A stretch of 64,000 nucleotides of DNA, taken from positions 744,001 to 808,000 of the forward strand of contig JAHBXT010000001.1 of assembly GCA_019636385.1 (NCBI GenBank), given 5' to 3'. Shown here piece after piece: positions 40,355-49,779 of the stretch. This DNA is from Pirellulaceae bacterium. GTDB lineage: Bacteria; Planctomycetota; Planctomycetia; Pirellulales; Pirellulaceae. Numbering within the stretch: position 1 is the stretch's first letter; every line of letters begins with the position of its first letter. The notes beneath the pieces were generated by a model. It ran no database searches and was not told where the DNA came from. It saw only the letters and a list, made by a program, of their open reading frames with translations. The position numbers and the translations under genes are program-made.

Positions 40355-42166
40355 TCACTTTGCTGATCTTTGTCGCTTGAGCAGCGTTAGCGCAGCACAA
40401 GCTACTAGCACCGCACAGGCCCATGACAGCGGATAGCCGACTGACTGAACCAATCCCCAGCGACCATCGCGGCGTGGCTCGGCCAAGATGGTGCTGGCAG
40501 TCAGCCGCTCGGAACATTGCAATAGTCGACCGCTGCCATCGATCTCGGCTGAGAGCCCCGTGTTGGCAGCCACCAATATGGGCCGACGATTCTCAACGGC
40601 ACACAGAATGGAACCCGCTAGATGGTGATCGAGCATCGAAGAGCCCTTGAACCAACTATCGTTGGTCAAGTTGACCAGCACATCGGGACTGGCATTCTGC
40701 CCCGCAAGCTGACGCAGTTGACGCCCAATCACGTGAGGCATCATGCTTTCAAAGCAGATGTTGGGTGCCACTTGCGCGTCGCCAATCGAGAATGACTTGG
40801 GCTGGTCGCCAGCTTGTAGGCTGGCAAAACTGAACATGCCTTCCAACCAGCCCAACAGTGGTCGTAGCGGGATGTACTCTCCAAACATGACCAGATGCAT
40901 CTTACTGTAGACATCGGCCACTGCTCCATCGGCACCTAGCCACACAGCGGCGTTGAAACGGCGGACGTCGTCCGGCGAATAACGAATGTAATCGCAGCCT
41001 ACCAACAGGTCCGGTGCAGGCAGGTTCTTTTCGGTTGAAGCTGTAGACGGATCTGCGGGCAGAGCATTGGGGTCCACCCCTCGGCTGGCCAGTAAGGCTT
41101 TTTGAACTTGTACGTCAAATCCCCGCCTCATCTGGGAAACATGGTCTTCTAAGTCCTGGCGATCAAGTCCCTGGGCTTGCAAATCTGACCTGAGCGCTGG
41201 TGGCATATCATCACCATCCAGTTCCCAACGAACAAGCGGTGACAGGGCGGTGAACGTCGATTCAGGCCACACCACCAAGTCCAACGCAAATGGTCCGCCA
41301 GCAGACCTCTCCGCCACCGCCTGTTGGCACAACAAGGCGTACTTGTCCCACGACCGACGGGCGCGGGCAACATACTCGTCGAAATCAGGACTCATTTCAA
41401 AAATGCTGGGCGTATTCTCTTGCAGCAGCAAGCAACGCAACACTGGAGGTTGAAGGGCCAGCGAGTCGGCTTGATGCAAACGCCATCGACCATAACCGGC
41501 AATAGCCATCAGCAACGATCCGGCGATCATGGCAGGGACAAGACTGTGACACCAACGCCTGGCCAACAGTCGCTGCGCGAATTCCAAGAGCCCGGCAGCG
41601 AACATCACCATACAAAAACTCAATCCACCGGTTCCAACCTGATCGACCATCTGGATGATCAACGGCTGCATGGCCTGCGAATGGGCCAGCGAGTTTGCTG
41701 CGTAGCCCGAGAATAGATGGGAGCGCCAGGTCTCACAACCTGTCCACACAACAGGTGCGGCCAACACCAGCGGCACACGCCAACGGTGAACGAGCAGGCG
41801 AGTTATACCGACCATCAGCGGAATATAAATCGCCAGGTACGCGGACATGGCCAACCAGCCGAAGTAGAGTGCCCAAAAGGCCAAGCGTACGCTATGTACC
41901 GCAACCAGCCAAAACAAACAGCCGCTGAGCCACAACGCCCAATAGCCTGCATACCCAACCGCTTGAGGACGCCTGCAAACTAGCAACCAGCCAATGGGTG
42001 CAATCCAGGCTAATGGATATAGGCCCGATGGCGGAAAGGCTAGCTGGAGCAGCACTGCGCTACACAGAGATGGAAGCAAGACGCCCTGAGTCCAACTGCT
42101 TTCACACTGGGCAGCATCAGCTGCACAGTCAACTTTTTTCGGCGTTGGCCGCTTCATGGAGTCCAT
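40355..42166 (-). CDS. lnt: Apolipoprotein N-acyltransferase
   Basis: Lnt adds the third acyl chain to the N-terminal Cys of lipoproteins in the inner membrane. The N-terminal half has about seven membrane spans. The C-terminal periplasmic nitrilase domain has the triad motifs: Glu in VVWPESTF, Lys in YSKMHLVMFGEYIPL and Cys in NICFESMMP. At about 603 residues it is slightly longer than usual. The frame opens at 42289, overlapping hemH, but ATG 42166 (MDSMKRP) avoids the overlap. It is the last gene of the fusA-hemH-lnt run on the minus strand. Confidence 0.9.
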   Translation of the reverse strand: MDSMKRPTPKKVDCAADAAQCESSWTQGVLLPSLCSAVLLQLAFPPSGLYPLAWIAPIGWLLVCRRPQAVGYAGYWALWLSGCLFWLVAVHSVRLAFWALYFGWLAMSAYLAIYIPLMVGITRLLVHRWRVPLVLAAPVVWTGCETWRSHLFSGYAANSLAHSQAMQPLIIQMVDQVGTGGLSFCMVMFAAGLLEFAQRLLARRWCHSLVPAMIAGSLLMAIAGYGRWRLHQADSLALQPPVLRCLLLQENTPSIFEMSPDFDEYVARARRSWDKYALLCQQAVAERSAGGPFALDLVVWPESTFTALSPLVRWELDGDDMPPALRSDLQAQGLDRQDLEDHVSQMRRGFDVQVQKALLASRGVDPNALPADPSTASTEKNLPAPDLLVGCDYIRYSPDDVRRFNAAVWLGADGAVADVYSKMHLVMFGEYIPLRPLLGWLEGMFSFASLQAGDQPKSFSIGDAQVAPNICFESMMPHVIGRQLRQLAGQNASPDVLVNLTNDSWFKGSSMLDHHLAGSILCAVENRRPILVAANTGLSAEIDGSGRLLQCSERLTASTILAEPRRDGRWGLVQSVGYPLSWACAVLVACAALTLLKRQRSAK

Positions 42167-42212
42167 TCCGAATGATTCATCCACTTTTGAAATTCGGGAA
42201 TACCAACTGCGC

Positions 42213-43292
42213 TTAACTGGTGCCACCACTCGGACGCGACAGACTCTCAATTGGGCCACCACGTGGGTACAAACAGCAGTTTGCGGCACACTCGTCGGTC
42301 ACAGGAGATAGGTTGCCAACGCAGGCGCGTGGTGTCGAGGGTTGCAAACGCTCGATGATCAGGTCCACAATCATTCGCACGAACTCAGGATGAGTTCCTA
42401 CCGCCGGCGCTCGACTGTAAGCAACTCCCAATTTCTGGCACGCCTGCTGAGCTTCAAGGTCCAGGTCGTACAGCACCTCCAGGTGGTCGGTGACAAATCC
42501 CAACGGTACGACAATCACTGCTTTCACACCCTGCTGAGCCAAGTCACCCAGGCGGTCACCAATGTCGGGTTCCAGCCACGGCTGTTGCGGCGGTCCACTA
42601 CGACTTTGATAGACCAATTCCCACTGAGCGCCCTGCCTGTCAGGATGGACCACTTGTCGAGCGATCAGCTCGGCTGATTCCGACAACTGCCGCACGTATT
42701 GGCAATGATCCGACATGGATATCGGTATGCTGTGAGCGGTATATAGCAGCTTGGCATCGGCACGCAGGTGCTGAGGCAGCTTTTCGATGGCCGATTGAAC
42801 CAACTGGGCTTGGGCAGCAATGAATCGGGGATGATTGAAGCCAAAGCGCAAACGTGGCGCGGTGCGCGGTGCGTCAGGACCTAACTGGCTTTGCGCAGCG
42901 GCAATGTTCTCGCGATATTGTCGGCAGCCCGAGTACGAACTGAACATGTTCGTAAAGATCGGCAATGGTAGTCGATGACCGGCATGCTGAATCTCGCGCA
43001 GCGCATCGACTAGATAGGGTGACCAATTGCGATTACCCCAATAGATGGGCAGATCGATGCCAGCGGCCTGCAACTCTTGCTGTAATCGCGCGATTAAGTC
43101 GCGATTTTGAGCGTTGATCGGACTAACTCCACCGAAATGCAGATAATGTTCGGCCACTTCCAACAGTCGCTCGCGTGGCACCGGCTTGCCGCGCAGCACG
43201 TTTTCCAAGAACGGAATTACATCATCCGGACCTTCGGGCCCACCGAATGACACCCACAAGATACAGTCGATAGTGGATTGCTGGCTGTTCAT
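42213..43292 (-). CDS. hemH: Ferrochelatase
   Basis: A 359-residue ferrochelatase-family enzyme that inserts ferrous iron into a porphyrin. Visible motifs are LWVSFGGPEGPDDVIPFLEN, YLHFGGVSPINAQNRDLI, the catalytic His in LYTAHSIPISM and a Glu in GFVTDHLEVLYDLD. The C-terminus carries Cys residues in CVGNLSPVTDECAANCC. Such a cluster is known in ferrochelatases with a [2Fe-2S] center, but I cannot confirm one. Whether it makes heme from protoporphyrin or coproporphyrin cannot be decided. It sits six bases after the zinc-ribbon gene and before lnt, so these are co-transcribed. Confidence 0.93.
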   Translation of the reverse strand: MNSQQSTIDCILWVSFGGPEGPDDVIPFLENVLRGKPVPRERLLEVAEHYLHFGGVSPINAQNRDLIARLQQELQAAGIDLPIYWGNRNWSPYLVDALREIQHAGHRLPLPIFTNMFSSYSGCRQYRENIAAAQSQLGPDAPRTAPRLRFGFNHPRFIAAQAQLVQSAIEKLPQHLRADAKLLYTAHSIPISMSDHCQYVRQLSESAELIARQVVHPDRQGAQWELVYQSRSGPPQQPWLEPDIGDRLGDLAQQGVKAVIVVPLGFVTDHLEVLYDLDLEAQQACQKLGVAYSRAPAVGTHPEFVRMIVDLIIERLQPSTPRACVGNLSPVTDECAANCCLYPRGGPIESLSRPSGGTS

Positions 43293-43298
43293 CGCTGT

Positions 43299-44129
43299 TT
43301 ATTGCAGCAGGTTAGGTATCGTCGGAGGCGGAGGCTCACTGGCAGGTGCCGCTTCAGCGGCACCATCATCTTTCGGCTCAATCACGTCAACAGCCGGTTG
43401 CCTGACGCGCGGTCGAGTATCGGTCGCAGACGACTTGCCGGGCATGACTTCGCCTAAGGGCGTACCGGACAAGCCCGCCAGCGCCAACGTGACGATCAAA
43501 TACAGCGCGTAAAGCAGTAGGCCTTGGCCCAGTTCAATTTCTAAAGTCAACACCGCCGCTGCTGTTCCTAGCCCGATCATGACGGCGAACATCAACAACA
43601 TTTCCAAAAGTGAAGTCTCGGCGGCGCTCTCATACCCGTTTAGGTAGGCGGGAATAAAGCGGTAGAGCGCCCATCCTAGTGCAAATACAACCGCGCAGAT
43701 GAGACAGCGAACCCACAATTCGTGACCCTGAAAACCCTGCAGTTCATCGTCGCGCAAAAACCAGTAGCCTACAGCCACCAACGGAAGCGCCAGCAGCAGC
43801 CCCGCCGCGCCGACGATCCAGGCAGATGGCGGCTGGTTACTGAGCCTCAACCCGAAAGCCACGGCGAAGACTGTCAGTGTGCCGAGAGCCGCAGTCAATA
43901 TGACTGGTAGGCTGAGCTTGACGTCTTGGCGGCCAATTGGCTTGAGTACCGACTTGCCCTTGCTGTCGGTGGGGCCCTTATCGGCAGGGGCATGAACCAC
44001 TACCTGCTGAGCTAATTCCGGAATCTTGATCGTGGCCTTGCACTTGGGACAAGGCCCGCTTTTACCAGCGAATTTATCGCTGACGGAAAAGCGGGTAAAG
44101 CAAGTCGGGCAAGTTACTGGAATTGGCAT
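43299..44129 (-). CDS. Zinc-ribbon membrane protein of unknown function
   Basis: A 276-residue protein. It begins with a two-CxxC zinc ribbon (VTCPTCFTRFSVSDKFAG, then GPCPKCKATIKIPE). This N-terminal module is common in planctomycete membrane proteins. Six hydrophobic segments follow between about 75 and 250, then a Pro/Glu-rich tail. No enzymatic motif is visible. It sits between fusA and hemH with 33 and six bases, so it is very likely part of the same transcript. Its role is unknown. Confidence 0.75.
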   Translation of the reverse strand: MPIPVTCPTCFTRFSVSDKFAGKSGPCPKCKATIKIPELAQQVVVHAPADKGPTDSKGKSVLKPIGRQDVKLSLPVILTAALGTLTVFAVAFGLRLSNQPPSAWIVGAAGLLLALPLVAVGYWFLRDDELQGFQGHELWVRCLICAVVFALGWALYRFIPAYLNGYESAAETSLLEMLLMFAVMIGLGTAAAVLTLEIELGQGLLLYALYLIVTLALAGLSGTPLGEVMPGKSSATDTRPRVRQPAVDVIEPKDDGAAEAAPASEPPPPTIPNLLQ

Positions 44130-44162
44130 GGTAACCGGTCGCGAATAGCAAACGTAACCAAC

Positions 44163-46280
44163 CTATGCTTTGGCGGCCAATTCGCGCTTCTTGCGAGCGG
44201 CAATTACTTCCTCTTGAACATTGCTGGGGCACTTACGATAAGACAACAGCTCCATCGTAAACGTACCTTGCCCCTTAGTCATACTGCGCAAGTCGGTGGC
44301 GTATCCGAATGTTTCGGCCAGTGGCACCTCTGCAATGATATACGAAATGGAATCGCGAATGTCGGTTGACGAAATGAGGCCGCGACGCCGCACGACATCG
44401 CCGACCACGTCCCCTTGATAGGACTCGGGGCATTCCAGTTCGACCTTCATGATCGGTTCCAGCAGTACTGGCTTGGATTTCTGCATCGACTCGCGGAAGC
44501 AACCCTGAGCGCAAATGTAGAACGCTCGTTCGGAGGAATCCACGTCGTGGTAGCTGCCATCGCGCAGGTCGATCCGCACACCGACCACCGGATAGTCGGC
44601 CAGCGGCCCTTTGCCCACCGAGTCGCGCATACCCTTTTCGACTGGAGGAATGAACTGCTTGGGAATACGACCACCCACGATGTGCTCTTCAAATTCAAAC
44701 TGTGTCTCGCCTTCGGGATCGATGGGACTGAGTTCGCCTTTGATGTGGGCGTATTGTCCGGAACCGCCAGTTTGCTTTTTGTGCTTATAGTCGAACTCAA
44801 CCTTTTGAGTGGGCGTTTCGCGGTAGCTGACTTTGGGTGCTCCGGCCTGAACTTCGACTTTGTATTCACGGCGCATACGCTCGATGTAGATATCCAAGTG
44901 CAACTCGCCCATGCCGCAAATGATGGTTTCGCTGGTCTCTTCGTCGTTGTACACCTGGAACGTTGGGTCTTCCTTGCGGAAGCGCTGCAAGGCTTTGCTC
45001 ATCTTGTCCGCATCGGCGCGGCTGGCGGGATTGACTGACATTTTGATCACTGGCTCAGGCACGAACATGCTTTCCAGCGAACAGTAGCCGCGTTCATCCG
45101 AATAGGTATCACCGCTAGCGCAGTCGATACCCATGATGGCCACGATATCGCCCGCCGAGGCGCTGTCGATTTCTTCGCGCTGGTCAGCATGCATCCGCAC
45201 GATACGGCTAAAACGATCCCGCCGTCCGGTGCGCTGGTTGGTATACATTTCACCTTTAGAAATGGAGCCTTGATACAAGCGCATGAAAGTCAATTGACCG
45301 TAGGGGTCTTCCACGATCTTGAACGCCATGCCCACAAATGGTTCTTTGGGGTCGGCTTTGAGCGGAAACTTTTCGCTCTCGTTCTCGAACTTGCGCGCCT
45401 TGATCTCTCGTTCCAGCGGATTGGGCAAGTAGCGGCAAACCGCATCCAGCAACGGCTGGACACCTTTATCTTTGAAGGCCGAGCCGACATAGACCGGAGT
45501 AAGTCCTTGATTCTGAACCGCATCTTTGACGACTTTGTGAATCAGATCGGCAGCGATCTCTTCTTCGCTGAGCAACAACTCCATCATCTCGTCGTTGTAC
45601 ATCGACAAGCTTTCCAGCATGGAATGGCGATACTCCTTGGCTTCGTTCACCATGTCGGCTGGGATGTCGTACTCTTCGACCTTTTCACCCCGATCACCAG
45701 CGAAACGCAAAGCCTTCATGGTGATCAGGTCGATACAGCCAGCAAACGTTTCGCCGGCACCGATGGGCAATTGCATTAATACGGCGTCGGTGTTCAGCTT
45801 ATCGCGCATCATCTGCACGACTTTTTTGGCATCGGCACCGGTGCGATCCATCTTGTTGATAAATGCCAAGCGAGGCACATTGTAGCGCCGCATCTGACGG
45901 TCGACCGTCAGTGATTGACTTTGCACACCACCAACTGCGCACAGCACCAAAACGGCTCCGTCCAACACGCGAAGCGATCGCTCGACTTCGATGGTAAAGT
46001 CCACGTGACCGGGAGTGTCGATGAGATTGATATGGTGAGGCTCAGTAATGACGGCCCCTGGACTGCCTCCCCAGGAAACGCTGGTGGCCGCGCTGGTAAT
46101 CGTAATCCCGCGCTCTTGCTCAAGTTCCATGTGGTCCATCGTCGCGCCATCACCGCCGCCCTTGACCTCTTCGATCTTATGTATGCGGCCCGTGTAAAAC
46201 AAAATGCGCTCGCTGAGCGTTGTCTTGCCGGAGTCGATGTGAGCACTGATACCGATATTGCGAACTTTTGTAAGGTCCAT
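44163..46280 (-). CDS. fusA: Elongation factor G, mitochondrial-EFG1-like (spdEFG1-type) variety
   Basis: A 705-residue translation GTPase that moves tRNA and mRNA on the ribosome. The G1 motif reads NIGISAHIDSGKTT, with Ser where most bacterial EF-G have Ala. The switch I segment is DHMELEQERGITI; NKMDRTGA is G4 and LIDTPGHVDFT is G3. Later domains carry GMGELHLDIYIERM and VPLAETFGYATDLRSMTKG. The DSGKTT variant and the altered segment before switch I are features I associate with the spdEFG1/mitochondrial EFG1 branch known from spirochaetes, planctomycetes and deltaproteobacteria. It heads the zinc-ribbon/hemH/lnt run. Confidence 0.93.
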   Translation of the reverse strand: MDLTKVRNIGISAHIDSGKTTLSERILFYTGRIHKIEEVKGGGDGATMDHMELEQERGITITSAATSVSWGGSPGAVITEPHHINLIDTPGHVDFTIEVERSLRVLDGAVLVLCAVGGVQSQSLTVDRQMRRYNVPRLAFINKMDRTGADAKKVVQMMRDKLNTDAVLMQLPIGAGETFAGCIDLITMKALRFAGDRGEKVEEYDIPADMVNEAKEYRHSMLESLSMYNDEMMELLLSEEEIAADLIHKVVKDAVQNQGLTPVYVGSAFKDKGVQPLLDAVCRYLPNPLEREIKARKFENESEKFPLKADPKEPFVGMAFKIVEDPYGQLTFMRLYQGSISKGEMYTNQRTGRRDRFSRIVRMHADQREEIDSASAGDIVAIMGIDCASGDTYSDERGYCSLESMFVPEPVIKMSVNPASRADADKMSKALQRFRKEDPTFQVYNDEETSETIICGMGELHLDIYIERMRREYKVEVQAGAPKVSYRETPTQKVEFDYKHKKQTGGSGQYAHIKGELSPIDPEGETQFEFEEHIVGGRIPKQFIPPVEKGMRDSVGKGPLADYPVVGVRIDLRDGSYHDVDSSERAFYICAQGCFRESMQKSKPVLLEPIMKVELECPESYQGDVVGDVVRRRGLISSTDIRDSISYIIAEVPLAETFGYATDLRSMTKGQGTFTMELLSYRKCPSNVQEEVIAARKKRELAAKA

Positions 46281-46555
46281 AGATTCACCCAGAGCATTCG
46301 ATGGCGATCCAGCACCACAGAGCCGTTAATCCCAGTCCTGGTAGACCAGCGCCCAGAGCCGTTGTGACTCCGGTGGCATTGTGACACTGTGTAGGCCCAG
46401 ACTACCTCCCCATACCATCTCCGCCGGATGGGGGGGCATTCAGTACGTTTTAGCCCACGCTGCAAGTTTTGTAGGTGGGATATCTTACTGTTTCCCGTCC
46501 CTGGGAAAAGACCAAAAGTGCTAGGTAAATAACCGCTACCGACATGAACCAGGTT

Positions 46556-47578
46556 TTAAAGCGGCTGTTGCTGTGACGCGCAGTGGAAGGCGCCCAGCCC
46601 GTAAATCAGATCGTAGGCATCCGTTGGGATAATCTGCCGATTCGGCACCAAACCCTCAAAAAGCTTGAGCGCTTGGCGGTCGGTGGACGAACTGCGAAAG
46701 GTGGGGAGGATGAGGGCACCGTTGACCAGCAGGAAGTTGCAATAGCTCTCTGGAACACGCTGCGTCCCGACCATCCGAGGCGGGGGGGTGGGCAACGGGT
46801 GGACAACTAGGGATTGCCCCTGAGCCGTCCGGGAGCGGCGAAGAATTTCCAGGTTTTGCTCCAAGCCCTCTCGATTAGGATCATCGGGGGCTGAACTGGT
46901 AGCGGCCACTACCACTCCCGGAGCCACGAATCGAGCTAGTTGGTCAATATGGCCGTCGGTATCATCGCCTTGTAGTCCGCCGCCATCGACCCAAATGATT
47001 TCCTGGACGCCCAATTGCCGCTTCAGCTCGGCCTCAACCATCAAGCGTGACCAACCCGGATTGCGACTCATGGCCAACAAACAACTACTGGTAGTCAGCA
47101 GAGTCCCTTGACCATCGGTCTCCAAGCCTCCACCCTCGCAATACAAAGCCGAACGACTGCGACCGCAGGCCAGATGACTGCAAATACGCGCGGCGACAGC
47201 AGCATCATCGTCAAACGGCAGATATTTTCCACCCCAAGCGTTGTAATGCCAGTCGACGCCTACCAGCCCGCCGTCGCTCTTGCGTTTTACAAAAGTTGGA
47301 CCGTAATCGCGAATCCAAACGTCGTTGGTCTTCCAGGGATAAATCGTCACCTGGTCAATGCCAGCCAAGGCCGCCTGGACTTCGGGCATTCTTGACTCGC
47401 TACCGGCCAGAACTTTCACTGGCTGCAGCGCCGACAACTGACGAATCCACTGAACGTACAATGGGGGAATGAAATCAAAGTGCCCCAACCAAGTGTTTGC
47501 GTTGTGAGGCCACGACAGCCATATGGCGGATTGCTGTTCCCATTCGGCTGGCCAGTAGTGTGGGCTGGATGTCTGCAT
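46556..47578 (-). CDS. aguA: Agmatine deiminase / peptidylarginine deiminase family
   Basis: A 340-residue guanidino-modifying enzyme that converts agmatine to N-carbamoylputrescine. Motifs are WPAEWEQQSAIWLSWPHN, NDVWIRDYGPTFV, CEGGGLETDGQGTLL, and GGGLQGDDTDGHIDQLARFV. The active-site Cys333 is in LGAFHCASQQQP. These cover all conserved acidic, His and Cys residues. It is probably part of putrescine synthesis or agmatine use; no N-carbamoylputrescine amidase gene is in the window. It lies downstream of a membrane protein gene on the same strand, 30 bases apart. Confidence 0.93.
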   Translation of the reverse strand: MQTSSPHYWPAEWEQQSAIWLSWPHNANTWLGHFDFIPPLYVQWIRQLSALQPVKVLAGSESRMPEVQAALAGIDQVTIYPWKTNDVWIRDYGPTFVKRKSDGGLVGVDWHYNAWGGKYLPFDDDAAVAARICSHLACGRSRSALYCEGGGLETDGQGTLLTTSSCLLAMSRNPGWSRLMVEAELKRQLGVQEIIWVDGGGLQGDDTDGHIDQLARFVAPGVVVAATSSAPDDPNREGLEQNLEILRRSRTAQGQSLVVHPLPTPPPRMVGTQRVPESYCNFLLVNGALILPTFRSSSTDRQALKLFEGLVPNRQIIPTDAYDLIYGLGAFHCASQQQPL

Positions 47579-47608
47579 GAATTGACTATGTGTTGTGATT
47601 CGATCGCG

Positions 47609-48442
47609 TCAGCATTTTACTGGCGGGATAGCAGAGCGGTCCAGATCGCGATATTGCCGGGCAAGCCCCAACGCGAGCAGTACAGTAAATACTTGCGCCG
47701 CAATGACGCTCAGTGGACCAGTCAGAATCCAGCTCGCCAGATTGCCCGCCGAGTTTGCCGGCGAAAGTGCCAGCAGGCCAAGAATTGCTACGGACGTCAG
47801 CAGGATCGACAGCCACATTGCTGGACCGATAGGTCGTCGGTCATTCAATGCCCAGCCACAGGCTGCACTACTGTAGCAACAGCCAATGAATAACGTGACC
47901 GCGACGCCAATCAACAGTAGCGAGGGAACATCCAGCCGCACGATACTGTGTACGGCCAACGCGGCCCAGGTGATCGCCAGCAAGTAATCCAGCAAGCGAA
48001 CTTGGCCGCCGCGCAGACTGTGTGTCACCCAACCTGCTGACGTCAAGGCGGGATTCAATCGTACGGACAACCACCCAGCAACCTGCAGGCCAACGGATAC
48101 CAATAAACACTCGGCAGTAGTCAAGTCTGTGACATGTTGCAGGACACGAGTCCACAGCCAACTGCTAGCAGCCACGATCAGCATCGAGCCAAACGCAATG
48201 CCGCTTGAGCGCGCCAACCAGAACCCGATCAGAAACTGACATCCCCATAACCAGCCCACCAGAGTTGGCTGAAGCCACTCTGGTATTTCGCTACCGACGG
48301 CCAGCACCCCGACCGCAATTCCATTGACCGCGAGCAGCAAAGGCAGCCAGAACCAAGCCAAGTAATCGGGTACAGAAGCTTCGTAATCGCTGGACTCAGC
48401 GAAAAAACTTGGGTGACTCTTTGCGGCCAGTGGTTCGGACAA
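47609..48442 (-). CDS. Polytopic membrane protein of unknown function
   Basis: A 277-residue protein with about eight hydrophobic segments, such as WLPLLLAVNGIAVGVLAV, LLIGVAVTLFIGCCY and LSILLTSVAILGLLALS. No motifs are recognisable. The start is a TTG at 48442 with GGGA seven bases upstream. It precedes aguA on the same strand with 30 bases between, so the two are probably co-transcribed, but a joint function cannot be inferred. Confidence 0.65.
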   Translation of the reverse strand: MSEPLAAKSHPSFFAESSDYEASVPDYLAWFWLPLLLAVNGIAVGVLAVGSEIPEWLQPTLVGWLWGCQFLIGFWLARSSGIAFGSMLIVAASSWLWTRVLQHVTDLTTAECLLVSVGLQVAGWLSVRLNPALTSAGWVTHSLRGGQVRLLDYLLAITWAALAVHSIVRLDVPSLLLIGVAVTLFIGCCYSSAACGWALNDRRPIGPAMWLSILLTSVAILGLLALSPANSAGNLASWILTGPLSVIAAQVFTVLLALGLARQYRDLDRSAIPPVKC

Positions 48443-48676
48443 TTTCAGTTCCCACCCATTGATGACTGTCGGTCAACTGTGGTCGCTACTCTCGCCTGAG
48501 AGTAGAACACAGTTCTATTGCACGGTTTGGCGACCTGAGCCTACAAGAATTCTTGGCGAATCTAATCCTTGCCGAATCCAATTCACGCATCGTTAACGCA
48601 CTGCCATTGTAAACCGATCACGCCCAGATTCAGCCCGCAGCTTGCTTCCTGCGTAACGTCGGTGCGAAGTCGTCGG

Positions 48677-48682
48677 TATAAT
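48677..48682 (+). promoter_or_regulatory. Candidate -10 element TATAAT
   Basis: A perfect TATAAT lies 27 bases before the start of the shikimate-dehydrogenase-like gene. No good -35 hexamer is at the normal distance, so this is only a candidate. Confidence 0.3.
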
Positions 48683-48708
48683 AGTGGCATACCTGCTACA
48701 TTCGATTC

Positions 48709-49728
48709 ATGCCTTACAATCGCTGCACTGGCAGTCAGCTCATGAAGAACAAGCCCACTCAATCCACTGCACAGCCGATTCTGGGCTGCGTTGGGTTAAG
48801 CGTTGCTGGTCAGCCGACGCAATTTGTGTTAGAGCGGGCCTTTAACATGTTGTCGCTGGATTGGCGAGCCATCTCGGTCGAAGTCGAACCCGACAAACTG
48901 CACACGGCCTGCCAGGGAATGTTGGCCATGGGATTCAAAGGGCTGCGACTGTTGGGCGAATCACAATTGCAAGCGGTTTCATCCGTAGCTGCCAACGATC
49001 CGCCAACTCAGTTTATTGGCAGACTAACTTCGGCCATCCGTACCGCAGATAGCTGGCAATGGTGGGATAATTACGGCTATGCCTGGATCGATATAGTCGC
49101 ATCGCTAGCCGCCAAGCTTCCCAGCTTTGTGTGGCTACATGGCGATAGCCTTACAACGCGTAGCCTATTTGCTGCGCTGTTGGATACTCGATCTGAACTC
49201 GCGACCAACTGGATCTGGACTCACCCCACGAAGCTGTCGGAGTCTGACCAGTGGCCTTCGCCGGCATATCTGCGAGATGTTCGCGCGCAAATTTTAGAAT
49301 CGGATGCAGACGGGGTAGACCAACACTTGCAGCACTGGCTGGCCGCCAGCGCCCAGCCTGCGGCCAAAGATAAAGCGGTACCGAACTCACCAACTACAAC
49401 TCGAAATTCGTACACTGGCAACAACCCACAGGCCGGCGCGACGGCCGCAGCAACTCCGGCGCGACTACTGGCGTTTGTCTCCGAAAGCCCGCACATTCCG
49501 GAGGAGACAATTCAGCGACTGAGCGGGCTTCAAACCCACGAGCTTTGTGGATTAATTCTCCCCAAAGAGCTTTCGTTTCCTAAGACAGCATCATCAGCAA
49601 TGACCAGTCGCATCAGCCCAGCGGATCTGTGGGTCGCGGGCGAAGCCCATGACTTTCTGCGTTGGACAGGACGATCCGTAGACGCGCATCTCCTCCGCGA
49701 CGCTTATGACGAGTATTGTGATTTCTGA
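48709..49728 (+). CDS. Shikimate dehydrogenase-like protein without the catalytic lysine
   Basis: A 339-residue protein. Residues about 22-90 follow the substrate domain of shikimate dehydrogenase: ILGCVGLSVAGQPTQFVLER, then LDWRAISVEVEPDKLHTACQ and MLAMGFKGLRLLGESQ. In the enzyme this last stretch is GFxGxNVTIPHK with the catalytic Lys; here the IPHK part reads GESQ. The C-terminus (WVAGEAHDFLRWTGRSVDAH) echoes the end of the enzyme, where LVxQAxxxFExWTG is usual. The NADP-binding glycine loop GAGGxG is not visible. I infer a paralogue that has lost dehydrogenase activity. It could bind shikimate-like ligands or have a new role. ATG 48742 is an alternative start. Confidence 0.6.
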   Translation: MPYNRCTGSQLMKNKPTQSTAQPILGCVGLSVAGQPTQFVLERAFNMLSLDWRAISVEVEPDKLHTACQGMLAMGFKGLRLLGESQLQAVSSVAANDPPTQFIGRLTSAIRTADSWQWWDNYGYAWIDIVASLAAKLPSFVWLHGDSLTTRSLFAALLDTRSELATNWIWTHPTKLSESDQWPSPAYLRDVRAQILESDADGVDQHLQHWLAASAQPAAKDKAVPNSPTTTRNSYTGNNPQAGATAAATPARLLAFVSESPHIPEETIQRLSGLQTHELCGLILPKELSFPKTASSAMTSRISPADLWVAGEAHDFLRWTGRSVDAHLLRDAYDEYCDF

Positions 49729-49779
49729 TATTGAATGGTGGATTACGTTTGATTGGAATTACTTGGAGATCACAGCGCT

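Noticed and set aside
46491..46508. TTTCCC-GTCCCT-GGGAAA hairpin near aguA
   Set aside because: Only six pairs, no T-run on either strand; not supported as a terminator.
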